From Neopestalotiopsis rosae (lineage: Eukaryota; Ascomycota; Sordariomycetes; Amphisphaeriales; Sporocadaceae): a DNA stretch of 64,000 bases. Where the stretch lies: positions 248,001-312,000 of the forward strand of contig JALGAS010000006.1 of assembly GCA_023078685.1 (NCBI GenBank), written 5' to 3'. Made by a program: the position numbers and the translations under genes. Of this stretch, positions 53,698-64,000 are shown piece after piece. The notes beneath the pieces were generated by a model. It saw only the letters and a list, made by a program, of their open reading frames with translations, was not told where the DNA came from and did not search any database. The stretch's first letter is position 1. Every line of letters begins with the position of its first letter.

Positions 53698-56447
53698 CTA
53701 CATGTTGAAGCCCGCAAACCCCGTAGTCTCCCCAGTAAATACCCAATCGAGATCAATATCAACCTCATTATTTGTTATATTTATGGCATCAGAATTTTGC
53801 AAATCCTCACCCAACCCATGTCTTGTATCCTGTTGCGACGATTGTCCTCCCTGAGAACGTGCTCGTTTGCGTGGTGATGAATAGTCATTCCCAGAAGACA
53901 CGGTAGATCCCGGCGGACGACCTCTGGATGCGCGGACCTGAACATCCCATTGGCGTTGAAGAATAGTCAAAAAGTCCCGGACTCGTTTTGCACTTTCCCA
54001 CGCTGGGACATATTCATCCAGTGCTCGAAGACATGTGCTGAGATGGAGGCCGGTTTCCTGCGGGCTAAAGTCGCCAAAATTGGTGAAATTCGCAAAAATA
54101 AGCAGTAATGTGGCTGATCCGGTACAGTTTACTGCTTGTACATTGATCCGCCTTAGGTTATAGTGTATCTCGTAAATATTGAGTAGTTTTGCAATTTTCA
54201 TGGCAGCCTCTATGCACCTTTTCCGTGCGTACCCAGAGGACAGACCACGAGTATCTGGGGTATTAGCAGACTGCTGAAGGCTCTTTGACATCAGTGGTCT
54301 ATGAGTGTATATTATATGTTGGTAGTATTGCATGCTGCAATATAGGTTAGCAATCGCATAAAAAAGAGTGAGGTGTTTAAAAACCTACTGTAAGAGTATG
54401 ACATGTGGTAAATATCGTTGTGTTAGATTGTTGGGGTCGACTTGTAGTGAGGGGGGTAAACTGCATTCCCAACTCGTCAACTCTGTAGACGCCGTCTGCG
54501 TTAGCTGTCTGAGGGCTTCAGTGGAAGATTTCAGACTTCCGTAACTGCGAGACATCAGATGTTAGTAATTGAGGTCTCTTTCGGGTCAATGTAACTTACA
54601 GCCCGTAACCTATAGGCGCCATGAGTTGCCACAAGAGTGCCCTGTGCTTGCTCAGCGCATTCAAGTCGATTTCCATTGAGGCCATGTCAGCTTCCCTCTC
54701 AGCCGGCTTTGTGACAGTCACATCCTGCATATTGATTCGTGATGGCCTCCCGAGGTGGAAACCCCACATTCTGTCCTCTAATCAGCTTTCGTTGATATGA
54801 AGATCATCAGGGAAAGACATACTGATCCGTCGTGTAAACGCCCCAGAAAACCAGTCTGCGAATATCTGCGTCTCTTTGACTCAATTTTCCAGCACTGACA
54901 TATGGAGACATGTCAACATGTAACGCCAGGTCAAACGACAGGCGTACCGCCATTCCTGCAAATAAGTCAGATTTTGATGATATAGCTCATTTTCAAGCAC
55001 ACGGTGCTTACCGCTGTACAACCACCCTCTAGCGTCCCGCTTGCATCCAAAATCATGCCCGCTGAGAACAGTCATGGCCTGTACAGTAGCAAGACTGGGA
55101 GAATCCAGTTCAATCTCCAACAAAGCCTTTGCTCGGTCGGCAAAGAAGTCAGAAAGAGATTTGGGAAAGGTCAGAAACCCTGGGTAGTATCGAGCTTCAA
55201 AAGCAGCACCGAGTGCAAGTCTGGGAAAAGCGTTAGCTTCGATGAATATCGATATCACTAGTAGACTTACATGGCGTTCTCCAACGCTTCGGAGAAATAG
55301 GGCGTATCTTGCTTGTGTTCCTGCCACTGGACCCTGGCTTCTTCATACATTTTGCGGTCGACAACGCACATGGTTGGATTTTGCCACGAAAAGTAAAGAT
55401 CCGTCAAGTGCTTTCTCAGGCTCGCGTCGACGTCCTTGTGCAGGCCCATGCGCTCCAGATGTTCTTGTCCGTCGTTGCGAACGCTCCGGTGGATTGTGAG
55501 ATTGTCGGAAGGTGGCATTTGTACCAGATGAAAGTCAGAGGTAGGGCCGAAGTAGCGCACGTTGCCACCAGGGCCAATCTGCAAGCTGCCCATCCGGTCG
55601 GAGAGCTGTTCCACCAGTGCATCGACGACATCCGTTGTGCCATCTGCGGTGCTCGATGTGTCTGCTTGTGGTGTCTTGATAGCGGCAGGTGATACTCGAG
55701 TATGAGGCGACGGGATGCTTCCGGCTACTGAAGGGTTATACGGTTGCAGATTCGGCTCTTGCGGTGCTGCGTGCGTGTCGAAGATGTCTCCTTGCAGGTC
55801 ATTCCAAGTCCAATTCTGTGCAGGCAAATTGGCAAAGTTCAGGTCAACTGGATTTTTCACTCCGGTTATTTCGTCGACGAGACCATCGTCCAGACAATCC
55901 AGCAGAGCATCCTGTGCGGTGCTGTCATTTCGCACGTGAGAGGTCCGTCGTGGCGATGTCGACTCGTCACCACCGGATTGGCAGGATTGAGGAATGTCGA
56001 TGCTAAGCCTCAGAGTTGACAAGACGCGTTTAAGAGTGGCGGCTTGCTCATCATCCATGGGCGGTGGCTCAAGGGAGCTCTTTGATATGAATTGAGACAA
56101 TTGCTCAATGCGACTGAAGAGAACCTCGATGGCTACTCGAGCGGACAATCTGACGTCGTTTAGTTTCCATGGTCTGTACGGATAGTATGGCAATGAATGT
56201 AGTGCTCACTTGCGACGATCGTCGCTCGCTCGGTAGCGACATTCTCGACCTCTGTTCTGGCAGTTGGAGCAAGCTGGGGTAGTTCCATCGCACTGTAAAA
56301 GAAATTAGTTTCCGTCAGGTCGCGAGTGAAAAGGGAGTTTCTTTTTCTTTTTTCACACTGTACCTTGATCTTGCTCTCCCTGCACGCTACACATGCAGTG
56401 GTGACATATTTCCTTCTGTTTCCTGTCGAAACTGAAGACGACGCCAT
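53698..56447 (-). CDS. Zn2Cys6 transcription factor with fungal_trans domain
   Basis: 791 aa. Minus-strand exons: 56447-56364, 56292-56210, 56173-55271, 55220-55012, 54955-54823, 54770-54600, 54544-54389, 54334-53698. The phase sum closes exactly. The zinc cluster spans the first intron: ACVACRESKIK joined to CDGTTPACSNCQNRGRECRY, with all six Cys in C-x2-C-x6-C-x6-C-x2-C-x6-C spacing. The fungal_trans region includes ARYYPGFLTFPKS, VLSGHDFGCKRDARGWLYSGMAVRLSFDLALH and VFWGVYTTDQMWGFHLGRPSRI, the hallmark GRP motif. The C-terminus has a basic SSPRKRARS element and an acidic end. Intron 2 is only 36 nt. It is divergent from the sugar porter at 57512, a typical local-regulator arrangement. Confidence 0.92.
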
Positions 56448-57511
56448 ATCTCAATTGTAATTAACAATGATGTTGAAGGAGGAAACAATTTCTAGGCGCG
56501 GACGGTGGCCATGGCAGCAGCAGCCACGATGATTTCACTCGCGACCAAAAAGTGCAGCGCCCGTTCCCCCTCAAACGTGGGGAAATGACTTGGTTAGGGG
56601 CGCGGGGTTACCCCAAATTTCGCACGTCTTTCTCTGTCTCTCTCTCATTTGGGGGGCATGAATCGCCGATACTGACTCGCTGCTGATTTCCACTCATAAC
56701 GATGGATCACATTCACCAATTAAATGACATGCACTTACTCAACTAATACCTTTTTGCATTCTATTCCCAGACCATAAAATAGTATATAATAGACACGAAT
56801 ACGAATGCTTTTCGACCTTCTCCTCGTGCTGAAGTCTGTCGCGTGAACATGTTTGAGTGGTACAGAAGAGGCAGTAGTGACATTGATGCTTTGGACAGAC
56901 CCGAGAGCCGGAACAGATATGGAAACAGTCGTGCACTTCCTAGGATCATCTTTCAATTGGACCATTGTCCAAGGCTACGACCTATCTCAGGTCCTTGTCT
57001 AGATGTCGAAACAATCGTAATCTTACGGAGTAGTTGTCCAAAAAGACATCTAGCCTTTTCTCAGCCATGGTATCTCGTATGGGGATTCCAGCCTGGAAGC
57101 TCCACACCCCTGGCGCGGAATTCATGTCCGAGACGGCACATGCCACCACAACGGCCTAAACGGCGCCAAAGCTATCATCAGCCTTGGGCAACGATCCAGA
57201 CTCTTGGGAACAGGCCAAATGCTTCCCCCCATGGGGTAAAGAGCTGAGATCCGGGGTATTGGCTCCATGACGCGGTACTTGAATCATGTTCAGATAGATA
57301 GGGAATATGATACATGTTGAGAAGTACTAGGTTACCCTGGGCAGCCAGTGTTGACAAGTATATAAAGACATCAAGGTTTGCAAATGTGCAATGAGAGATC
57401 TTTCTGTGTTCCAGAGCTCCAGTCATCTTCTGCTTATTTCCAGCGGGATCCTGACTGAAAACAGCAGAGTTCACCTCACACAATCAAAAAGGCATTTCAT
57501 CTTGTTCAGCA
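56448..57511. other. Intergenic, 1.06 kb divergent promoter
   Basis: Shared upstream region of the Zn2Cys6 regulator and the sugar porter. ORFs 56843-57247 (plus) and 57178-57483 (minus) have no domain. A CT-rich tract (gtctttctctgtctctctctc) occurs at about 56626-56646. Confidence 0.5.
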
Positions 57512-59545
57512 ATGTCCTCGTCAGATTCACAGGAAAAGCGAGTCGATATGGGGATGACTGTTGAGCATGCTGAGCATGACAGCAATGCTCCAATGCCCCA
57601 GGATATCAAGCCAATCCACAGCAGCCAGCCAGTCTGGGCAGAGAGAGAGACATATGGAAAGTCAGGTAAGCATAAACCGTTGAACTGAACAGGTTTTGAA
57701 AGCAATACTGACCTATTCGCTTCAACAGGATTCCAAGGCATCTTCACCAACAAGTATGTCTTCTTCTGCGCCGCGTTTTCGACCCTCGGCGGTGCTCTTT
57801 TCGGATACGATCAAGGTGTAATGGCCATCACACTCGGCATGGAACAGTTTCAAGAAGTTTTTCCCGAGGTTCGAACCGATGCTGCCGGTGCTGGTTTTCA
57901 AAAAGGTCTCCTCACAGCCATGATCGAGTTGGGTGCGTTCATCGGAGCCATGAACCAGGGCTGGATCGCCGACAAGCTTTCTCGCAAATGGTCCATCATG
58001 GCCGCCGTCGTGGTTTTCATCATTGGTTCGGCCATCCAGACGGGCTCCATGAACTATTCCACCCTCCTGGGAGGTCGTTTCGTGGGAGGTATCGGTGTTG
58101 GTATGCTGGCCATGGTCGCCCCTCTCTACATTTCCGAGCTCGCGCCCCCCGAGATTCGCGGTACGCTTTTGGTGCTTCAAGAGCTGTCCATTGTCACGGC
58201 CATTGTCATCGCCTTTTACACCACGTACGGCACAAGGTTCATCGCCAGCGACTGGTCCTGGCGGCTGCCGTTCCTGATCCAAATGTCTCCAGCTCTGTTG
58301 CTGGGCGCTGGAGTCCCTTTTCTGCCGTACTCGCCACGTTGGCTGGCTTCCAAGGGGCGCGACGACGAGGCCCTTCAGGTGCTGTCCAAGCTGCGCGGTT
58401 TCCCCGCCACGGACTCTCGCGTCGTGCGCGAGTGGACCGAGATTCGAGCCGAGCACCGATACTGCCAGGAGGTTTCCATTGAGAGACACCCAAAGCTGCA
58501 CGACGGCCGCTTGATCAACCGCATTAAGTTATACGTTGTCGGTTATCTGGACTGTTTCCGCAAGGGAGCCATCAAGAGAACACACGTAGGCATCGGTCTC
58601 ATGTTCTTTCAACGTAAGCTTGAGATGTTTACATGCTTCTCTATTGGCCTGACTGACACGTTTTCCAGAGTTTGCTGGCATTAATGCCCTGATCTACTAC
58701 TAGCCGACTCTTTTCGAGACCATGGGTCTCAACACTCAGATGCAACTCGACATGTCTGGTGTTCTCAACATTTGCCAAGTCATAGCATGTCTGTTTTCTC
58801 TATGTAAGTACTACAAGACACTAGTGCTTTATTCCACTCATGGATTTCGCGGCTATATGGGCCCACTTCCTTGAGAAAATATCCTTGTGGAAATCCATAC
58901 GCAATCAAAAGAAGCCAAAAGAAAAATGGAAACGCTAATATATATCGAATTAGGGGGCATGGACCGCTTCGGAAGACGACCTAACCTGCTAGTGGGCGGC
59001 GTCTGCATGGTCATTGCGCACTTGATCATCGCCGTCCTCGTCAGCCAGTATTCGACAAGCTGGGCAACCCACCAAGCGGCAGCATGGACATCCGTGGCCT
59101 TTCTTCTCTTCTTTATGCTCACCTTTGGAGCTACCTGGGGTCCCATACCCTGGGCCATGCCGGCAGAGATCTTCCCTGCTTCGTTGAGAGCAAAGGGCGT
59201 TAGTTATTCCACAATGTCCAACTGGCTCAACAACTTCATCATCGGCCTCATCACGCCTCCCCTGATTCAGAACACTGGCTACGGCACCTATGTGTTCTTC
59301 TGCGTCTTTTGTCTACTCGCAATTGTCTGGGTATGGTTTGTCGTTCCAGAGGTAAGTCTTCTCCCCGCGCCGAAATAGAGTCATAGACCAATGCTGACCT
59401 GCCGCAGACCAATGGTAGAACGCTCGAGCAGATGGATGAAGTCTTTAAAGATAACACTGGAGAATTCGAGATTGCCCGCCGCGCCAGGATCGAGACGGAT
59501 CTTGCTGCTGAGTTGGCACAGAGAACAACTCCAAGTGTTGTCTAA
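57512..59545 (+). pseudogene. MFS sugar porter interrupted by in-frame TAG
   Basis: Hexose/quinate-type MFS porter. Exons: 57512-57665, 57729-58613, 58669-58803, 58954-59351, 59408-59545; introns 63, 55, 150, 56 nt, phases consistent. Total is 570 codons with one internal stop. Motifs: GGALFGYDQGVMAI (TM1), ADKLSRKWS, GRFVGGIGVGML, ELAPPEIRGTL, PYSPRWLASKGR, FFQ-QFAGINALIYY, GMDRFGRRPNLLVGG, WAMPAEIFPASLRAKG and PETNGRTLEQMD. The TAG at 58701-58703 replaces the residue between IYY and PTLFETMG, where the family has Ser or Ala. Everything after it remains well conserved and in frame, so the loss is recent, conditional, or an error. The Zn2Cys6 regulator is divergent from it. Confidence 0.85.
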
Positions 59546-60113
59546 ATAAGGGTGTTGTTCGCTAGGAGATGTGTGGAGCATTTAATAAGGATGATTGCAA
59601 ATTCTAGCTTCGTACCTTAGTTTTTTAGCACTACGGGACTTTTGACTCATACGAAATCAATCAAACAGATACTCTCCCTCAGAATTTTCCATCTCTTGCT
59701 ATTCACACGCTTTTCCCTAGGTAGTCATTCGCTATGATAGATACCTGTGATACATGATATGATGGTTGGGGTGGCTATGGTGAACCAATCATGAGGCTAG
59801 CTTGCAGCCCCACCCAGCCACTAGCCCAATTTGAAAAAAAAAAGAAAAAAAAAAAAGTGCCATGGTTTCGATGAAGCTCCCGTATAACGTACAGCTTTAG
59901 GGACAGGCGCAATGCTCTGCGTCGCAATTACGGGCTTGAGAGGTGGGCCGTACCCATTTGGCCTTGATATCTAGTGATGCAATGATGGGAGTCACCCTAT
60001 GGGCTTGTTGAAACAAAGACAGAGGCCCAACTCATTGGGGTCACACACACGATAACAAGATACAATTTTGCCATGGTCGACAAGTATCAATTACTATATT
60101 CCTTTTTTTCCAA
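59546..60113. other. Intergenic, convergent 3' ends
   Basis: About 0.57 kb with an A-rich tract (A10-G-A12) at 59834-59856. No gene supported. Confidence 0.5.
59834..59856. repeat. A-rich tract (A10 G A12)
   Basis: Two A runs split by a single G on the + strand, in the 3' intergenic space between converging genes. Simple low-complexity DNA. Confidence 0.85.
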
Positions 60114-61169
60114 TTACATAAGACGACCTGCATGAATACCGCCAGTAATCAAAATATCGTCACCGGTATGGTAAGCACTGGCATTCGACAAGAGGTATAC
60201 CACTGGAACCTTCAAGTCTGTGCGGTCTCCCATCCGACGCATTGGTGGCTCGTTGTTCATAATGTCGCCCAGCCATGGGATTCTTTGACACAGATCAAGG
60301 GTCATGTCAGTAACCATGTAACTGGAAGTCGAATTAGTATATGATTTGTCCCAAAGAATGATAAATAGCTGGGGGTATTTTTACTTACCCAGGTGAAATA
60401 CTGTTGACTCTGATACCGTACGCCGCGAGCTCAACGCCCAGAGCCTTGGCCAGTGAGACCACGGCGCCCTTGCTGGAGCAGTAGTCACTCGTCGCCTGGC
60501 CCTTGCTGGCCACATAGGCGGCAATAGAAGCAATCATGACAATGGATCCGCCTCGGGGGTTTTCGGGCGTGGCCTCTTGCTTGACCATTTGCTGTGCTGC
60601 GAGCTGGGCCGAGTAGTATGTGCCGAGCACGTTGACGTTCATGCACTTTGCCACGGACGCCGGGTCGCGCTCCAGAAAAGACTGGTCCGGGCAGATACCG
60701 GCTGCCGTGATACTGTGAACAGGGGGGGTTTAGATTCAATCACTCGAAGAATACAGCCTGATTGTATCATTGCAAGCACTTACAGGCCATCTATGCGTCC
60801 AAAGTCGGCAACAACCTTGTCAAAGGTTGCCTTGAGCTCATCATATTTGGTCACATCAGTCCTAGAGAAATGACGTTAATAAAATCAGACCGCAAAGAGG
60901 ATAATGATTTTCTTTTATTTGTTCACTTACTTGTAATACTCAAGCTTTACATCAAACTTCTTCTGAAACTCGTAGAAATGCTCGTGTGGCGCGTCTGCGG
61001 CGTCCAGCACTGCGACGTTGCCCGACTGCTCAGCACATGCCAGGGTAAAGGCCAGGCCAAGGCCGCGGGCCCCACCGGTGATGACTATGGTCCGGCCCTT
61101 CAGGGATAGCAGGTCAGATACTGAGTGGTTCAGATACCTGTTTGGCTCGGGGAACGCGCTGGTGGCCAT
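60114..61169 (-). CDS. Short-chain dehydrogenase/reductase (sorbose/polyol reductase-like)
   Basis: Classical SDR of 282 aa. Minus-strand exons: 61169-60931, 60861-60784, 60712-60389, 60321-60114; introns 69, 71, 67 nt, all phase 2. Motifs: cofactor loop TGGARGLGLAF (TGxxxGxG), ADFGRIDGLITAAG (NNAG-equivalent), the catalytic Ser in IVMIASIAAY, and SDYCSSKGAV with Tyr-x3-Lys, followed by IRVNSISPGYMVTDM. The acidic residue after the second beta strand (VAVLDAAD) favours NAD. The N-terminal extension and overall look resemble fungal L-sorbose/arabinitol-type reductases that interconvert polyols and ketoses. It is divergent from the transketolase-like gene with a 686-nt spacer, suggesting a shared sugar pathway; the exact substrate is unproven. 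Confidence 0.9.
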
Positions 61170-61855
61170 TTTTGTGAATTGTTTGTGTGAAGAAGGGATA
61201 TGACAAGAGATGATGATCCTGCGGGCCTGACTGAAGGATAGATTGGCAGGAATGGATTGTCTGTCTGGCTTGAACGTCAAAAGGATCGAGACAATGATGC
61301 TGCCAAATGGTCAGAGGTTATAGATTTCACGATAAAGTGGCATACCGCCTGGCCAGCAATCGACGCGCGGGGCATTTTCTTGACAGCTACCCCAGAGCAC
61401 CCCGCTGAAACTAGGAGAAGCCAAATTTGCGACGAATCGCAAAAGAGTCTGGAGGCGCTTTCGGCCCTCGCGCTGGGGAGGCTCCAGTCGGAAATGATGT
61501 CCGGCCGTTCGAAGTCGGCGTGTGGGGCAAAACATATCGCGGGGCCCCGGAAATCTCGTCGTGATCATATGGTCGGACGGGCTCGAATCCCATCATCACA
61601 GATGCCGATGCCGCGGAAGCATCTCCGACTTGCAATTCGTCACAGCTTGAGATACTTGCTGGAGACTCGTGATTGGGACATAGCGGGTATAGAATCGTCG
61701 TTGTCATATAGGTAGAATCACAGCGACACAAGCGTGATAAGATAATACTCTTGACATATTCCCTGTTTACTTTTGATTTAACATCTAAAACCCCAATTAC
61801 AGCTTTCTTTGCTATAGAATTGCCAGATTTTAAATTCGGTTGAATCAATGTCAAT
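61170..61855. promoter_or_regulatory. Divergent promoter, SDR / transketolase-like
   Basis: 686 nt between two starts. ORFs crossing it (61257-61715 plus, 61411-61965 minus) have no domain features. Co-regulation of the two enzymes is inferred only from the arrangement. Confidence 0.45.
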
Positions 61856-64000
61856 ATGCCGTCAGTAGCACCCTGGCTCAGTAATGAACACGCCACGGCT
61901 GCCAGCCAAGGCGAAGTCAACGGAGTGGACAATGCCAAGCTCAGGGGCTGGAGGGCAGAGCTCAACGACGATGACTATGCAGTCCTTGCACTGAGAAACT
62001 TCATTTTTGATATTTGCGATCAGAATGGGGGTGGACATGGCGGCTCTGCTATTGGCATGGCCGCCATTGGAGTTGCCCTCTACAAATACACCATGCGATA
62101 CAGCCCGTCGAACTCGGAGTGGTTCGATCGCGATCGTTTCGTGCTTTCAAATGGTAAGGATCTCTGGACCTTATGACTTGTTTCCTTTTGCGCACTTCGC
62201 CGAGCTTCTGCTAATACCGGCATCTAGGTCACTGTGCCATGTTTCTATATGCACTCAATCATTTGACCGGTTTCGACAATTGGACAATGGACGAGATCAA
62301 GGGCTATGGAAGTGCAAAGCTGGGAGATTACAAGACAATTTGCCACGCACATCCCGAGATTGAAGTGCCTGGCGTAGAAGTCACAACTGGCCCGCTCGGC
62401 CAGGGAATAGCCAACGCCGTCGGCTTGGCAATCGCATCAAAGAACCTTGCAGCAAGATACAACCGCCCTGATTTCGATGTCGTATCTTCCAGAATATACT
62501 GCATGAGCGGTGACGGATGTCTGATGGAAGGCGTGGCAATGGAGGCTATTTCACTAGCTGGAAGTTTGCAACTAGACAACCTCGTCATACTTTACGACAA
62601 CAACCAGGTCACTTGTGACGGGCCCTTGGATTGGATCAACACAGAAGATATCAATGCAAAGATGAGAGCTTGCGGATGGCACGTGCTCGAGGTGGCTGAC
62701 GGTAATTATGATGTGCAAGCCGTCACCGTAGCCCTAGCCCATGCTCAGTCGCTCCGAGGCAAGCCTGTCTTCATCAATATTCGCACCGTGATCGGTGTTG
62801 GTACTCAAGTCGCCGGTACCCACAAAGCCCATCATGGAACTTTCGACAAGGAAAGCGTACGGCTATCCAAGCAACTCGCTGGACAAGATCCCGACGTCAC
62901 CCATGTCATTCCTGAGAAGCCTCTCAAGTATTTCAGAGACTGCAAAGCCAAGGGCGAGTCTCTTGAGAGCAAATGGAATGATCTAGTGAGCCGATACAGT
63001 ACCAAACACCCCGAGCTCGCTGCCGAGTTTGAGCAGGCGAGATCGGGTGATTATGGTGCCAAGTGGCTAGATATTCTCAAGGCTACCGATAGTGCACAAT
63101 TCAAGGGGACAGCCACCCGAGATGTGAATGGCAGTCTGATCGAAGCCATTTGGAAGGAGTTCCCAGCGCTCTGTGGCGGTGGCGCCGACCTCGTCAACTC
63201 GAACAAGGTACACTACACGGAAACGGACGTGTTTCATCCATCGGTCAGCTATGCCGGACGCTATGTCCGTTACGGTATCCGCGAGCATGCCATGGCGGCC
63301 ATTTCCAATGGTTTGGCAGCCTATAACCCGGGTACCTTCCGACCGATCACTGCTACTTTCTTGATCTTCTTCCTCTATGTAAGTTTATCACGAGACTCGT
63401 CGATTACTCCATACACTAACAATATACAGGCTGCCCCGGGTATTCGAATGGGCGCTCTTAGCAATCTTCCGGTGATTCACTTTGCCACTCACGACAGCTT
63501 CGCCGAAGGCCAGAACGGGCCGACGCATCAGCCCGTCGAGCTCGACTCTCTCTTCCGCGCCATGCCCAACCTATCCTACATGCGGCCATGCGACGCCGAG
63601 GAGACAATCGGTGCCTGGATGCTCGCACTGGGCAAGACCAGCGGCCCCTCCATGCTGTCGCTCGGCCGTGACCCGACCGGCCCCGTCCCCTCGACGGACC
63701 GCTACAAAGTAGCCAAGGGCGCCTACGTCGTCGTGGACCAGGCCGAGGCCAAGCTCACGCTCGCCAGCTGCGGCACCAATCTCCACTACGCCGTCGCCGC
63801 AGCGGAAAAGCTCACAACCGAGGGCGTGCCAACGCGCGTGGTCAGCTGTCCCAGCTTTGAGCACTTTGACCAGCAGGATCAGCAGTATCGCGACAGCGTG
63901 TTCCCCCGGGACGGTTCGCCCATTATCAGTGTAGAGGAGTATGTTGCCACGACTTGGGCTCGATATGTGACGGCCAGTATTGGCATGCAGAGTTATGGCT
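61856..64000 (+). CDS. Transketolase / dihydroxyacetone-synthase-like (3' end outside window)
   Basis: Thiamine-diphosphate ketol transferase. Exons: 61856-62153, 62228-63378, 63430->64000; introns 74 and 51 nt. About 673 residues are in view. Landmarks: GGGHGGSAIGMAAIGVALYKY near the N-terminus, LSNGHCAMF, TTGPLGQGIANAVG, the ThDP motif SGDGCLMEGVAMEA...NLVILYDNN, CDGPLDWINTEDINAKM, YGIREHAMAAISNG with the catalytic Glu, and HDSFAEGQNGPTHQPVE. The wording of the NTEDINAKM and GDG blocks is closer to yeast dihydroxyacetone synthase than to Tkl1. The usual GHPG is GHGG here. No peroxisomal signal can be checked because the C-terminus is missing. It is divergent from an SDR, pointing to pentose, ketose or C1 metabolism. 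Confidence 0.92.

Noticed and set aside
57722..58501. 259-aa minus ORF opposite the sugar porter
   Set aside because: Shadow; the + strand carries conserved MFS motifs.
61257..61965. ORFs on both strands across the SDR/transketolase spacer
   Set aside because: No domains; they overlap the transketolase start and the divergent promoter.

Overview
The window is nuclear DNA of a filamentous ascomycete. Nearly every gene carries short introns (mostly 49-110 nt) with GT..AG ends and CTAAC/CTGAC-like branch points. Product types such as NCS1 and sugar porters, Zn2Cys6 regulators, a BBE-like FAD oxidase, Hce2 and GH79 fit a Sordariomycete, probably Hypocreales; that placement is inferred from protein character, not from a marker gene. 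About 28 genes or gene remnants are supported, and no tRNA, rRNA, intact transposon or CRISPR is seen.

Left part (1-8 kb): the 3' part of a cytochrome P450, a BBE-type FAD oxidase, an amidoligase-family protein, a secreted Hce2 (Ecp2-like) effector candidate and an acyltransferase-3 membrane protein. Together they look like accessory or secondary-metabolism/effector DNA. From 9.5 to 17.7 kb there is a conserved splicing factor (Saf4/CCDC130), a tandem triplet of F-box/2EXR-like paralogs (the middle one frameshifted), and the ubiquitin-conjugating enzyme Ubc8/UBE2H. The Ubc8 gene reads correctly only if it contains a 1-nt exon, and probably also a 3-nt exon.

Middle part (19-33 kb): a small secreted Cys-containing protein; a divergent adenine deaminase / NCS1 nucleobase permease pair that shares a GATA-rich promoter and looks like a purine-salvage or nitrogen module; an alpha/beta hydrolase and, 5 kb on, a decayed relative of it; a protein of unknown function; and a mercuric-reductase/lipoamide-dehydrogenase-like flavoprotein.

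Right part (34-64 kb): an F-box protein; a second-type GAPDH divergent from an MFS sugar porter; a fungal regulator without a visible zinc cluster; an ACS-family (Dal5-like) transporter converging on a secreted GH79 glycosidase; a succinate-semialdehyde-type aldehyde dehydrogenase; a complete Zn2Cys6 regulator divergent from a second sugar porter that carries an in-frame TAG; and a short-chain dehydrogenase divergent from a dihydroxyacetone-synthase-like transketolase that runs off the right edge. This end is dominated by sugar uptake and carbon metabolism with local regulators.

Exon coordinates were read by eye from splice signals, frame continuity and family conservation. Reading-phase arithmetic closes for every complete multi-exon model except the frameshifted paralog and the pseudogenes.
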